Origin: Alistipes sp. Marseille-P5061
Lineage (GTDB): Bacteria > Bacteroidota > Bacteroidia > Bacteroidales > Rikenellaceae
DNA length: 64,000 bases
Assembly: GCF_900290115.1 (NCBI RefSeq)
Contig: NZ_LT985748.1
Span: 315,120 to 379,119, forward strand
Direction of reading: 5' to 3'
Every line of letters starts with the position of its first letter. Within the stretch, counting starts at the first letter, position 1. Positions 7,810 to 16,541 of the stretch are shown in pieces. A model generated the notes under the pieces. The model was not told where the DNA came from, made no database searches, and saw only the letters and a program-made list of their open reading frames with translations. Position numbers and translations under genes: made by a program.

Positions 7810-7986
7810 CTATTTTGCAGCAGCCTCCAGAGATGCCTTGCGGAACTCCTTCATCAGCTTCGACAGTTCCAGAGCGGCCTTGCGCGCACGCGTACCGGCG
7901 GCCTTGTTGCCCTTCTCCAGCTGAGCCGTTGCATTCTCCTGGAATGCCTTGAACTCTTCGTTGATTTTTGCTACTAAAGCTTCCAT
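7810..7986 (-). CDS. Histone H1-like protein Hc1 family
   Basis: Small 58-residue gene found by reading the minus strand. The product begins MEALVAKINEEFKAF and continues with EKGNKAAGTRARKAALEL and ending LEAAAK. This is a lysine/alanine-rich, helix-forming sequence that matches the short Hc1-like proteins widely annotated in Bacteroidetes. It probably binds DNA as a nucleoid-associated protein; that role is from family annotation, not from the sequence. It is a monocistronic unit with its own AT-rich promoter region and a terminator behind it. Confidence 0.85.
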   Translation of the reverse strand: MEALVAKINEEFKAFQENATAQLEKGNKAAGTRARKAALELSKLMKEFRKASLEAAAK

Positions 7987-8026
7987 AACTACGTTAATTA
8001 AATTGAGAGTTAGATTATTTTCTTTG

Positions 8027-8034
8027 CAAATATA
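8027..8034 (-). promoter_or_regulatory. -7 box of the Hc1 gene
   Basis: On the minus strand TATATTTG lies about 40 bases before the Hc1 ATG, in a strongly AT-rich stretch (7987-8045) that contrasts with the GC-rich surroundings. Confidence 0.5.
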
Positions 8035-8192
8035 TAAAAATATTCGGTGTTACGTCATTCCTCCCACACAAAAACAGCTCAATTCATGCATCAATTTAGT
8101 CCAATCCGGTCACAATAGCTCCAAAAGGCTGAAAAAATGCGATGAAAGCCATACTGCATGCAGCAAATGACTGCCGAAAGCCTCCCGCCGAC

Positions 8193-8225
8193 GAAAAACG
8201 GGGCATCCGCCGAGGATGTCCCGTT
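8193..8225 (-). terminator. Terminator downstream of fabG
   Basis: AACGGGGCATCC (8197-8208) and GGATGTCCCGTT (8214-8225) form a stem with one G-U pair. Read on the minus strand it is followed by TTTTT, placing a Rho-independent terminator about 45 bases after the fabG stop. Confidence 0.75.
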
Positions 8226-8268
8226 GCTCCTGAGCCGACCTCCGAAGAGTCGGGAGCCCGCCGTGCGT

Positions 8269-9015
8269 TTAGCAGTTCATCGCACCGCAGCAGTGGATGA
8301 CCTGGCCGCTCACGTAGGACGAGAGGTCCGATGCGAGGAAGAGCGCCACCTTGGCGACATCCTCCGGCGTACCGCCGCGACGCAGCGGAATCTGCTTGCA
8401 CCAGTTCTCCTTCACCTCGTCCGAAAGCTGGTTGGTCATGTCGGTGATGATGAAGCCCGGGGCGATGCAGTTGGCACGGATGCCGCGGGGACCCATCTCC
8501 TTGGCAATCGACTTGGCCAGGCCAATCATACCGGCCTTCGAGGCCGAGTAGTTGCACTGACCGGCATTGCCGCTCACGCCCACAACCGACGACATGTTGA
8601 TAATCGAACCGCTGCGCTGACGTGCCATGACGGGCACAACGGCGTGGATAAAGTTGAATGCCGACTTGAGGTTCACCGTCAGCACGGCGTCCCACTGAGC
8701 CTCCGACATGCGCATCATCAGACCGTCCTTCGTAATGCCGGCGTTGTTGACCAGAATGTCGATGCGGCCGAACTCCTTCACGATTTCGTCGATGACCTTG
8801 TGGGTCTCTTCGAAGTTGGCGGCGTTCGACGCATAGCCCTTGGCCTTGACACCCAGGGCGGCGATTTCGGCTTCGGTAGCCTTGCCGTTCTCGTCGATTA
8901 CCAGGTCCGTAAACGCGATGTTCGCACCCTCCTTGGCGAACTGCAGAGCGATGGCCTTGCCAATACCGCGGGCTGCACCCGTGATGACGGCGACCTTGCC
9001 TTCGAGTAATTTCAT
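8269..9015 (-). CDS. fabG: 3-oxoacyl-[acyl-carrier-protein] reductase
   Basis: NADPH-dependent reduction of 3-oxoacyl-ACP in fatty acid elongation, cytoplasmic. The 248-residue short-chain dehydrogenase shows the cofactor loop TGAARGIGKA (about 12-21), NNAG (90-93), the catalytic Ser near 143, and Tyr156/Lys160 in CNYSASK, followed by the IAPGFI segment near 184. Length and motifs are typical for FabG. The start is the ATG at 9013-9015, which gives the usual distance to the glycine loop; a -7 box lies about 38 bases upstream. It is transcribed divergently from glyA. Confidence 0.95.
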   Translation of the reverse strand: MKLLEGKVAVITGAARGIGKAIALQFAKEGANIAFTDLVIDENGKATEAEIAALGVKAKGYASNAANFEETHKVIDEIVKEFGRIDILVNNAGITKDGLMMRMSEAQWDAVLTVNLKSAFNFIHAVVPVMARQRSGSIINMSSVVGVSGNAGQCNYSASKAGMIGLAKSIAKEMGPRGIRANCIAPGFIITDMTNQLSDEVKENWCKQIPLRRGGTPEDVAKVALFLASDLSSYVSGQVIHCCGAMNC

Positions 9016-9052
9016 AGTTATTTTGTTTTTGGTAAAATCCGATTTTGCACGA

Positions 9053-9060
9053 CAAAGATA
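9053..9060 (-). promoter_or_regulatory. -7 box of fabG
   Basis: TATCTTTG on the minus strand, about 38 bases before the fabG ATG. No convincing -33 element was found. Confidence 0.5.
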
Positions 9061-9111
9061 AGAAAAATATTTTAATGCGCTTTCTCCGAGCGGGAAATTG
9101 CCGAATATTAC

Positions 9112-9119
9112 TATCTTTG
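9112..9119 (+). promoter_or_regulatory. -7 box of glyA with a long leader
   Basis: TATCTTTG on the + strand. If it is the glyA promoter, the mRNA leader is about 215 bases long and contains the GC-rich degenerate repeat that follows. The only nearby TTG is 11 bases upstream, too close for a -33 box. Confidence 0.45.
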
Positions 9120-9151
9120 TACAATCGCTCGGCAACCTCTTCGGGCCGAAC

Positions 9152-9275
9152 ACCGGAGGGCCGGACGGGGAGGGCCGGAGGGCCGAAAGGCGAGGGCTGG
9201 ACGGCAGGACCGTAAAGCCGGACGGCGGAGACCGGACGGCAGAAAACAGAGGCCGGATGGCTGGAACCGGACGAC
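9152..9275 (+). repeat. Degenerate GC-rich repeat in the glyA leader
   Basis: Six near-copies of C(C/T)GGA(C/T)G occur between about 9161 and 9275, within a strongly G-rich stretch of GGCCGGAGGG-like words. No open reading frame here resembles a protein, so it is a non-coding leader or spacer. Confidence 0.6.
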
Positions 9276-9342
9276 AGGAGGCAGGCCGCCGGAGCGAGCG
9301 ACGAAACGGAACGCATTGAAATCCTTTCAAATAAAAACAGAC

Positions 9343-10623
9343 ATGAAAAGAGACACCCAGATTTTCGACCTGATTGCCGCCGAGCGCAGTCGTCAGATGC
9401 GCGGCATCGAACTCATCGCATCGGAGAACTTCGTCAGCGACCAGGTCATGGAGGCCATGGGCTCGGTCCTCACGAACAAGTATGCCGAAGGCTATCCCGC
9501 CGCCCGCTACTACGGCGGCTGCGAAGTGGTCGACAAGGTCGAGTCGCTGGCCATCGAGCGCATCTGCCGGCTCTACGGCGCCGAATACGCCAACGTCCAG
9601 CCCCACTCGGGAGCGCAGGCCAACATGGCGGTATTCTTCGCCGTGATGCATCCGGGCGACACCTTCATGGGACTCGACCTCGCACACGGAGGCCACCTCT
9701 CGCACGGTTCGCCGGTCAACATGTCGGGCAAGTACTTCAAGGCCGTGGGCTACCAGCTCGACGAGGCCACGGGCCGCATCGACTACGACGCCATGGAGCG
9801 CAAGGCGCTGGAGTGCAAGCCCAAGCTCATCGTCGGCGGCGCTTCGGCCTATTCGCGTGAATGGGACTACAAGCGCATGCGCGAAATCGCCGACAAGGTA
9901 GGTGCGCTGCTGATGGTCGACATGGCCCACACGGCCGGCCTCATCGCCGCCGGGCTGCTCGACAACCCCGTGAAGTATGCCCACATCGTCACCTCGACCA
10001 CCCACAAGACGCTGCGTGGTCCGCGCGGCGGCATCATCCTCATGGGCAAGGACTTCGACAATCCGTGGGGCCTCACCACGCCGAAGGGTGTCATCAAGAA
10101 GATGTCGCAGATTATCAACGCGGCCGTATTCCCGGGCATCCAGGGCGGTCCGCTCGAGCATGTCATCGCCGCCAAGGCCGTAGCCTTCGGCGAGGCGCTG
10201 GAACCCAGCTACAAGGAGTACCAGACGCAGGTGCAGAAGAACGCCCGCGCAATGGCCGAGGCCTTCATCAAGCGCGGCTACAAGATTGTATCGGGCGGCA
10301 CGGACAACCACCTGATGCTGGTCGACCTGCGCACCAAGTTCCCCGAGCTGACCGGCAAGCTGGCCGAGAAGTGCCTCGTGGCGGCCGACATCACGACCAA
10401 CAAGAACATGGTTCCGTTCGACACCCGTTCGCCGTTCCAGACCTCGGGTCTGCGCTTCGGTACGCCGGCCATCACCACCCGCGGACTGAAGGAGAACGAG
10501 ATGGACTACATCGTCGGGCTGATTGACCGCGTGCTCAACGACCCCGAGAATGAGGAGAACATCGCAGCCGTGCGCCGCGACGTCAACGCACTGATGGCCA
10601 ACTATCCGCTCTTCGCGTGGTAG
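9343..10623 (+). CDS. glyA: Serine hydroxymethyltransferase
   Basis: PLP enzyme converting serine and tetrahydrofolate to glycine and methylene-THF; a main source of one-carbon units. The 426-residue protein has the expected landmarks: ELIASENF (about 21-28), KYAEGYP, the HSGAQAN loop, DMAHTAGL, and the PLP-lysine motif [12 protein letters not shown] near residue 225. The ATG at 9343 ([10 protein letters not shown]) gives the family N-terminus; an in-frame ATG 27 bases upstream adds non-conserved residues. DUF2461 follows after 1 base, so the two are probably co-translated. Confidence 0.97.
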   Translation: MKRDTQIFDLIAAERSRQMRGIELIASENFVSDQVMEAMGSVLTNKYAEGYPAARYYGGCEVVDKVESLAIERICRLYGAEYANVQPHSGAQANMAVFFAVMHPGDTFMGLDLAHGGHLSHGSPVNMSGKYFKAVGYQLDEATGRIDYDAMERKALECKPKLIVGGASAYSREWDYKRMREIADKVGALLMVDMAHTAGLIAAGLLDNPVKYAHIVTSTTHKTLRGPRGGIILMGKDFDNPWGLTTPKGVIKKMSQIINAAVFPGIQGGPLEHVIAAKAVAFGEALEPSYKEYQTQVQKNARAMAEAFIKRGYKIVSGGTDNHLMLVDLRTKFPELTGKLAEKCLVAADITTNKNMVPFDTRSPFQTSGLRFGTPAITTRGLKENEMDYIVGLIDRVLNDPENEENIAAVRRDVNALMANYPLFAW

Positions 10624-10624
10624 C

Positions 10625-11308
10625 ATGAAGGAGGTCATTGCATTCCTCAGGGAGCTGCACGACAACAACAACCGGGAGTGGTTCGACGCTCACCGGGCCG
10701 AGTGGAAGCGCGTGAAAACGCGCTTCGCCGGTTTTACGGAGCAGCTAATCGACGGCATTTCGTCGTTCGACCCCTCCGTTCGCGGGCTGCGCGTGCAGGA
10801 CTGCACCTACCGCATTGCGCGCGACACGCGCTTCAGCCCCGACAAGAGGCCCTACAAGGAGCACATCGGCGCCTACATCGCCCCGGGCGGCAAGAAGTCG
10901 GGCTATGCCGGCTACTACTTCCATGTGGAGCCCGACACCGGCGAAGGCTCTACCTACGGACACATGCTGGCCGTGGGGCTCTACTGCCCCGAGCCGGTGG
11001 TGCTGCGCTCGGTGCGCGACGAGATTTTCGACAACGGCGCCGAGGTCGAGCGGACCATCCGCCAGGCCGACGCATTCACGCTCTGCCGCGACAACGCGCT
11101 GCGCCGCACGCCGAAGGGCTTCCCGTCGGGCAGCCCCTACGACGAGCTGCTGCGCCTCAAGGAGTTCCTGCTCGAACGGCGCATGACGGAGCGCGAGCTG
11201 CTCGACGGGCGGCTGCTGGAGTTCACGCTCGAGCGGATGCGCCAGACGCAGCCCTTCGTGGCGCTGCTCAACCGGGCGGTGCGCTACGCCTTCGAGGAGA
11301 TGCGCTGA
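10625..11308 (+). CDS. DUF2461 / TIGR02453 family protein
   Basis: Conserved 227-residue cytoplasmic protein of unknown function. Family signatures are visible: an N-terminal FLRELHDNNNREWFDAHR (about 7-24), YRIARDTRFSPDKRPYKEH (about 59-77), and a central GYYFHVEP (about 93-100). There is no signal or membrane segment. It begins one base after the glyA stop codon, so it is translated with glyA, but this coupling does not reveal its role. A GC-rich hairpin follows. Confidence 0.88.
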   Translation: MKEVIAFLRELHDNNNREWFDAHRAEWKRVKTRFAGFTEQLIDGISSFDPSVRGLRVQDCTYRIARDTRFSPDKRPYKEHIGAYIAPGGKKSGYAGYYFHVEPDTGEGSTYGHMLAVGLYCPEPVVLRSVRDEIFDNGAEVERTIRQADAFTLCRDNALRRTPKGFPSGSPYDELLRLKEFLLERRMTERELLDGRLLEFTLERMRQTQPFVALLNRAVRYAFEEMR

Positions 11309-11334
11309 CGCGGCAAACAGGTCACCACAAAGAG

Positions 11335-11367
11335 AACGAGGGCGGGGTTTCGACCCCGCCCTCGTTG
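11335..11367. terminator. Hairpin between convergent genes
   Basis: AACGAGGGCGGGG (11335-11347) pairs with CCCCGCCCTCGTT (11354-11366) around TTTCGA. It has no strong T-run but lies exactly between DUF2461 and the convergent monophosphatase. Confidence 0.6.
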
Positions 11368-11429
11368 CATATATCCACATCCGATGCGCGACCCGACAGG
11401 ACCTCCGCCCGCCGTCCCGCAAGGCACGG

Positions 11430-12212
11430 TCAGCGCACGTAGCGCTTCATCTGCTCAACCAGTGCCGCACTGCCCGCCACGGGCGAGACGCCGCGGTCGG
11501 CGCGCAGCGACTCGACAACGCCGCCTGCCTCGATGACGAGCAGCGACGCCGCGCAGACATCCCACTCGTGGAGGTTCAGCTCCCAGAAACCGTCGAGCAT
11601 CGCCGCCGCCACGCACGACAGGTCGTAAGCCGCAGCCCCCATCCGGCGCACGTCGCGCACATGGGGGAGGATTCGGGCGACGTTGTCGCTGTTGTTGTCG
11701 GGATTCTCGCTCTTGTCGTAAGGGAATCCCGTTGCAACGACCGAGCAGTCAAGGCGCTGCTTCGTCGAGACGTGCAGCCGCACGGGCTCGCCGTCGCCGC
11801 GCCGGCACCAGGCCCCTCCGCCGCGCACGGCCGTGAAGAGCTCACGCAGGTAGGGGGCATAGACCACCCCGACTACCGTCTCGCCCCGGTATTGCAGCGC
11901 AATCGAGACGCAGAAGACGGGCAGCCCCTGGCTGTAGTTGGTCGTGCCGTCCAACGGGTCGACCACCCAGCGCCACTCGCTCGCGGCATCGCCGCGCGCG
12001 CCGCCCTCTTCGCCCAGAATCGCGTGCGTAGGGTAGCGCTCCAGAATGCTCCGGACGATGAACGCCTCGCTTTCGCGGTCGGCACGCGTCACCACATCCG
12101 AGACATTCGACTTGGTCTTCATGGCCAGGTCGTCGCCGCGGAAGTAGGAGAGCTGGATGCGTCCCGCCTCGCGGGCCATCCCTACGGCAAAATCCAGATA
12201 CTCCTCGAACAT
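11430..12212 (-). CDS. suhB: Inositol monophosphatase family protein
   Basis: Mg2+-dependent phosphatase of 260 residues. Metal ligands appear in the canonical places: GEEGG (67-71), WVVDPLDGTTNY (82-93, Asp85 and Asp88) and HEWDVCAA near 213. Substrate could be inositol-1-phosphate or another sugar or nucleotide phosphate (family includes SuhB and CysQ), which the sequence cannot decide. It starts 6 bases after the stop of the M20 peptidase gene upstream, so the two likely share a transcript. Confidence 0.88.
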   Translation of the reverse strand: MFEEYLDFAVGMAREAGRIQLSYFRGDDLAMKTKSNVSDVVTRADRESEAFIVRSILERYPTHAILGEEGGARGDAASEWRWVVDPLDGTTNYSQGLPVFCVSIALQYRGETVVGVVYAPYLRELFTAVRGGGAWCRRGDGEPVRLHVSTKQRLDCSVVATGFPYDKSENPDNNSDNVARILPHVRDVRRMGAAAYDLSCVAAAMLDGFWELNLHEWDVCAASLLVIEAGGVVESLRADRGVSPVAGSAALVEQMKRYVR

Positions 12213-12218
12213 GGCGCG

Positions 12219-13586
12219 CTACCGCAACTCGGCGAAATACTTGTAGAACAGCGGAATGGTCTCCATGCCGCGGAAGAACTGGTCGAGGCCGTAGCTCTCG
12301 TTGGGCGAATGAATCGCATCCTGGCCCAGACCGAAGCCCATGAGCAGCGACTTGATGCCCAGAATCGACTCGAAGCCGCTGATGACGGGAATCGAACCGC
12401 CCGAGTAGAAGGGGAGCGGCTTCTTGCCGAAGGTCTCCTCGACGGCCCGCTCGGCCGCCTTGTAGGCGGGCATGTCGGTGGGAGCCACATAGGGCATGCC
12501 GCCGTGCAGCGCCTTGACGCGCACCTTCACGCACTTGGGGGCCAGGGCCTCGAAGTGACGCTGGAACAGCTCGCCGATTTTGTGGTAATCCTGGTGGGGC
12601 ACCAGACGCATCGAAATCTTGGCCGAAGCCTTCGAGGGGATAATCGTCTTGGTTCCCTCCTCGATGTATCCGCCCCAGATGCCGTTGACGTCGAGCGAGG
12701 GGCGCACGCCCGTACGCTCCAGAGTCGTATAGCCGGCCTCACCCGCCAGCTCCTCGACATCGAGCGCACGCTTGTAGGCCTCGGCGTCGAACGGCGCGCG
12801 GTTGAAGGCCTCACGCTCGGCGGGGGTCAGTTCGCGCACGTCGTCGTAGAATCCCGGAATCGTCACCCGGCCCTGGTCGTCGATGAGGTCGGCTACCAGC
12901 CGCGCCAGCACGTTGGCCGGATTGGCCACCGCACCGCCGTAGAGGCCCGAGTGCAGGTCGTGGTCGGGCCCCGTCACCTCGACCTCCATGTAGGCCAGAC
13001 CGCGCAGACCGCAGGTAATCGACGGCGTATCCATCGAGAGCATCGAGGTGTCCGAGACCAGAATGATGTCGGCCTTGAGCAGCTCGCGGTGCTGCTCGCA
13101 GAAGGCGTAGAGGCTTGCCGAACCAATCTCCTCCTCGCCTTCGAGCATGAACTTCACGTTGCAGGGGAGCGTTCCCGTGGCGCACATCGCCTCGAAGGCC
13201 TTGGCGTGCATGAAGAGCTGTCCCTTGTCGTCGTCGGCACCGCGGCCCCAGATGCGGCCGTCGCGAATCACCGGTTCGAAGGGCTCGGTGTTCCACTCCT
13301 CGCGCGGGTCGACCGGCATGACGTCGTAGTGGCCGTAAACCAGCACGGTGGGCGCCGCATCCGACACCCGCTTCTCGGCATAGACCACCGGATTGCCAGC
13401 CGTCTCCATCACCTCGGCACGGTCGGCGCCCGAACGCTTGAGCGATGCGGCCAGCCACTCGGCGCAGCGGCGCATGTCGGGCTTGTGCTCCGACTGGGCG
13501 CTGATGGAAGGAATCCTCAGCAGCTCGAACAACTCGTTGAGAAACTGTTCCTTGTGCTCCTCGACATACTTCTTTGCTTTATCCAT
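12219..13586 (-). CDS. M20 family dipeptidase
   Basis: Zinc-dependent dipeptidase/peptidase of 455 residues, cytoplasmic (no signal peptide). The metal site is complete: YGHYDVMP (84-91; His86, Asp88), RGADDDKG (115-122, bridging Asp) and the catalytic EGEEEIGS (149-156). A dimerisation insert follows in the middle and the C-terminus carries a GGSIPV segment typical of the PepV/ArgE/CNDP group. The likely role is cleavage of dipeptides taken up or released inside the cell. It lies between the NlpE-like lipoprotein gene and the monophosphatase in one minus-strand run. Confidence 0.92.
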   Translation of the reverse strand: MDKAKKYVEEHKEQFLNELFELLRIPSISAQSEHKPDMRRCAEWLAASLKRSGADRAEVMETAGNPVVYAEKRVSDAAPTVLVYGHYDVMPVDPREEWNTEPFEPVIRDGRIWGRGADDDKGQLFMHAKAFEAMCATGTLPCNVKFMLEGEEEIGSASLYAFCEQHRELLKADIILVSDTSMLSMDTPSITCGLRGLAYMEVEVTGPDHDLHSGLYGGAVANPANVLARLVADLIDDQGRVTIPGFYDDVRELTPAEREAFNRAPFDAEAYKRALDVEELAGEAGYTTLERTGVRPSLDVNGIWGGYIEEGTKTIIPSKASAKISMRLVPHQDYHKIGELFQRHFEALAPKCVKVRVKALHGGMPYVAPTDMPAYKAAERAVEETFGKKPLPFYSGGSIPVISGFESILGIKSLLMGFGLGQDAIHSPNESYGLDQFFRGMETIPLFYKYFAELR

Positions 13587-13595
13587 ACTCGTGTG

Positions 13596-14033
13596 TTATT
13601 TTGCGATTTTACGGAGTTCGTAGTAGGGTGCCTGCTCCCCGTCAAGCGGCTTGCGGTCGGCATCGAGCTTGAGCAGACGCTCCCCGTCCAGCTTGTAATA
13701 GAGGGCAACGCCGTCGTCCTCGGGCTGGAGCGTCAGCACATCGCCCTCGACCATATAGGGGCCACGGTCCGTGAAGATGCCTTCGCGCTCGATGTAGTTC
13801 CACGTCTGCTCGTAGCGGCCGTCGGGGGAGAGCGTGAGCGTCAGTTCGATGCCCGGGCAGTCGGCCGCAGGTACCGTTCCCCGGTAGGTGCCGCAGTAGG
13901 CGGGCGCCTCCGCAGCCGAGGTCTCCGCAGCGGGAGCAGCCTTGGTCGCCGCACTCTTTTTGGTCGCATTGCCTCCGCAGGCGACCAACAGGAGCGCCGC
14001 AGCGCTCCACATCCAGATTCGTCTCCGATTCAT
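13596..14033 (-). CDS. NlpE-like copper/envelope-stress lipoprotein
   Basis: Short exported lipoprotein, 145 residues from the ATG at 14033 (an in-frame ATG lies 9 bases upstream). The signal ends in a lipobox LLVAC-GGN, so Cys19 would be lipidated. After an Ala/Thr-rich spacer the chain shows YCGTYRGTVPAADCPGIELTLTL, matching the NlpE N-terminal domain with its paired cysteines, then DGRYEQTW strands. NlpE senses copper and surface contact in enteric bacteria; here only the fold resemblance is supported. The M20 peptidase gene lies 9 bases downstream. Confidence 0.72.
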   Translation of the reverse strand: MNRRRIWMWSAAALLLVACGGNATKKSAATKAAPAAETSAAEAPAYCGTYRGTVPAADCPGIELTLTLSPDGRYEQTWNYIEREGIFTDRGPYMVEGDVLTLQPEDDGVALYYKLDGERLLKLDADRKPLDGEQAPYYELRKIAK

Positions 14034-14057
14034 GGTCGTCATTCGTTGATTTGAGTT

Positions 14058-15446
14058 TTACAGGTTGCAGATTTGTTTGATTTCGCCGATGAACCGCTGC
14101 GCCAGCGCATCGGCCTCCTCCATCGACTTCGCCTCGGTATAGACACGGATGATGGGCTCGGTATTCGACTTGCGCAGGTGCACCCAGTTCTCCGCGAAAT
14201 CAATCTTTACGCCATCAATATCGTTCACCTTCTCACCGGCATAGCGGGCCTTTATCTCACGCAGCACTTTATCCACGTCGATGGCCGGCGTCAGCTCGAT
14301 TTTGTTCTTCGAGGCGTAGTAGGCCGGATAGGTGGCGCGCAGCTGCGTCATGGTCATGCCGCACTTGGCCAGATGGGTCAGGAAGAGGGCCGCACCCACC
14401 AGTGCGTCACGGCCGTAGTGCAGCTCGGGATAGATGACTCCGCCGTTGCCCTCGCCGCCGATGACGGCGCCGACCTCCTTCATCTTCGCCACGACGTTCA
14501 CCTCGCCGACGGCCGAAGCGTAGTAACGACCACCGTGACGCTCCGTCACGTCGCGCAGCGCACGCGACGAGCTGAGATTCGAGACCGTATTGCCCACCTT
14601 GTGCGACAGCACGTAGTCGGCCACGGCCACCAGCGTATACTCCTCGACGAACATCGTGCCGTCCTCGTTGACGAAGGCCAGACGGTCGACGTCGGGGTCG
14701 ACCACGATGCCCAGGTCGGCCTTTTCGCGGACAATGACCTGTGCGATTTGGGTCAGGTTCTGCGGCAGCGGCTCCGGGTTGTGGGCAAATTCGCCCGTCG
14801 GCTCGCAGTTGAGCTCGACCACCTCACACCCCAGACGGCGCAGCAGCTCGGGCATCACGATGCCGCCCACCGAGTTGACGGCGTCGACGACCACCTTGAA
14901 CTTCCGGGCACGGACCGCCTCCACGTCGACCAGCGGCAGCGCCAGCACCTGCTCGATGTGGCGCTCGTTGTACGACTCGCGCGAAACGACGTGACCGATG
15001 CCGTCGATTTCGGGATAGGCGAAATCCTCCTCCTCGGCCATCGCAAGCACACGCTTGCCCTCGGCGTCGCTCAGGAACTCACCTTCGCCGTTGAGCAGCT
15101 TCAGGGCGTTCCACTGGCGCGGGTTGTGCGACGCGGTGATGATGATGCCGCCGTCGGCCTTGTGCGCCGTGACGGCCAGCTCCGTTCCGGGCGTGGTGCA
15201 GAGCCCGACGTTCACCACGTCGACGCCGCAGCCGAGCAGCGTTCCCTCGACCAGATTGGCCACCATTTCACCCGATATGCGGGCGTCGCGGCCGATGACG
15301 ATGGTCAGCTTCCGACCGGGGTTGCGCTCGGCAATCAGACGGGCGTAGGCCGTCGTGAACTTCACCACGTCGAGCGGCGTGAGGTTGTCGCCCGCATGTC
15401 CTCCGATGGTTCCCCGAATGCCGGAGATGGATTTAATCAAAGTCAT
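14058..15446 (-). CDS. glmM: Phosphoglucosamine mutase (alpha-D-phosphohexomutase family)
   Basis: Converts glucosamine-6-phosphate to glucosamine-1-phosphate for cell-wall precursors. The 462-residue protein shows GIRGTIGG near the N-terminus, the phosphoserine loop IITASHNPRQWN (Ser106), the metal loop DPDVDRLAF near 215-223, GEGNGGVI (sugar-binding) and a C-terminal RKSNTEPIIRVYTEA phosphate-binding loop. These fit GlmM; a phosphomannomutase role cannot be fully excluded. It is divergent from the nucleoside phosphorylase gene and upstream of the lipoprotein/peptidase genes. Confidence 0.88.
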   Translation of the reverse strand: MTLIKSISGIRGTIGGHAGDNLTPLDVVKFTTAYARLIAERNPGRKLTIVIGRDARISGEMVANLVEGTLLGCGVDVVNVGLCTTPGTELAVTAHKADGGIIITASHNPRQWNALKLLNGEGEFLSDAEGKRVLAMAEEEDFAYPEIDGIGHVVSRESYNERHIEQVLALPLVDVEAVRARKFKVVVDAVNSVGGIVMPELLRRLGCEVVELNCEPTGEFAHNPEPLPQNLTQIAQVIVREKADLGIVVDPDVDRLAFVNEDGTMFVEEYTLVAVADYVLSHKVGNTVSNLSSSRALRDVTERHGGRYYASAVGEVNVVAKMKEVGAVIGGEGNGGVIYPELHYGRDALVGAALFLTHLAKCGMTMTQLRATYPAYYASKNKIELTPAIDVDKVLREIKARYAGEKVNDIDGVKIDFAENWVHLRKSNTEPIIRVYTEAKSMEEADALAQRFIGEIKQICNL

Positions 15447-15509
15447 GATTCTCTGAGAGTTTATTAAAATATGTTATACGTATTTGCAAGAATTTGCCGG
15501 TTGATTGTT

Positions 15510-15539
15510 TTGTTATTCGAGGTAAAATTATTACTTTTA
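15510..15539 (+). promoter_or_regulatory. Promoter of the nucleoside phosphorylase gene
   Basis: TTG at 15510-15512 and TACTTTTA at 15532-15539, 19 bases apart. A start site near 15545 would lie after the upstream in-frame ATG at 15539, so it supports translation from 15572, which has AGAGG about 8 bases upstream. Confidence 0.5.
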
Positions 15540-15571
15540 TGCCAATTATAAAAATAAAAAAAGAGGCTACC

Positions 15572-16450
15572 ATGAGAACAATCCCACCTTCCGAATTGAT
15601 TATCAACGACGACGGCTCGATTTTCCACCTTCATCTGCATCCCGGACAGGTTGCGCCCACCGTTATCCTGGTCGGCGACCCGGGCCGCGTGGCCATGGTG
15701 GCCGAGTTCTTCGACTCGCGCGAGTGCGAAGTAACCAACCGCGAATTCCACACCGTGACGGGCACCTACCGCGGCAAGCGCATGACTGTCCTCTCGACGG
15801 GTATCGGCATCGGCAACATCGACATCTCGGTCACGGAGCTCGACGCGCTGGTCAACGTCGACTTCGCCACCCGCCAGGAGAAGAGCGAAAAGCAGCGGCT
15901 GACGCTCGTGCGTCTGGGCACCTCGGGGGCGCTGCAGCCCGACATCCGCGTAGGGGAGTTCGTCTTCTCGCGCACGTCGGTCGGCTTCGACGGACTGCTC
16001 AACTACTACAAGGGACGCAACGACGTCTGCGACCTGGCCATCGAGCAGGCCTTCATGCGCCACACCGGCTGGAACGAACTGCTGCCGAAGCCCTACTTCA
16101 TCGATGCCGACCGGACGCTCTTCGAGCACTTCCGCGACACGACGCGCGAGGGCATCACCATCGCCGCCCCGGGCTTCTATGCACCGCAGGGGCGCTGGGT
16201 ACGGCTCGAACCACAGGACATCCACCTGAACGAGAAAATCGAGTCGTTCGAGTATGAGGGGCGCCGCATCACCAACTTCGAGATGGAGGGCTCGGCGCTG
16301 GCCGGACTCGCCGCCCTGATGGGCCACCGCGCCGCCACCATCTGCACGATTATCGCCCAGCGCGTGGCGCTCGACGCCTGCACGGACTACAAGCCCTTCG
16401 TACGGAAGATGGTCGCCATGGCGCTCGACAAGCTCGCCGAGCTGGAATAG
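15572..16450 (+). CDS. Nucleoside phosphorylase (uridine phosphorylase-like)
   Basis: Phosphorolytic cleavage of nucleosides for salvage. 292 residues of the PNP/UDP phosphorylase superfamily: GDPGRVAM (about 35-42), the phosphate-binding STGIGIGN (about 76-83), RLGTSGALQP (about 112-121) and a C-terminal FEMEGSALAGLAALMGH (about 233-249) with the nucleoside-binding Met-Glu. An insertion and length near 290 residues are like the uridine phosphorylases annotated in Bacteroidetes; base preference is not certain. The start is chosen on the RBS and promoter position. Confidence 0.88.
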   Translation: MRTIPPSELIINDDGSIFHLHLHPGQVAPTVILVGDPGRVAMVAEFFDSRECEVTNREFHTVTGTYRGKRMTVLSTGIGIGNIDISVTELDALVNVDFATRQEKSEKQRLTLVRLGTSGALQPDIRVGEFVFSRTSVGFDGLLNYYKGRNDVCDLAIEQAFMRHTGWNELLPKPYFIDADRTLFEHFRDTTREGITIAAPGFYAPQGRWVRLEPQDIHLNEKIESFEYEGRRITNFEMEGSALAGLAALMGHRAATICTIIAQRVALDACTDYKPFVRKMVAMALDKLAELE

Positions 16451-16541
16451 CCCCGATGCGCGCCGTCCGCGCAGCCGCCGGGGCCCCGCCCCAAAAGACA
16501 AGAAGCAAGTAGAAAAAGAAATAAGTAAAAACACGCAAGAC

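Noticed and set aside
9098..9319. Reading frame in the glyA leader
   Set aside because: Composition (Gly/Arg/Pro-rich, repetitive) follows the GC-rich DNA, with no start signal and no family pattern.
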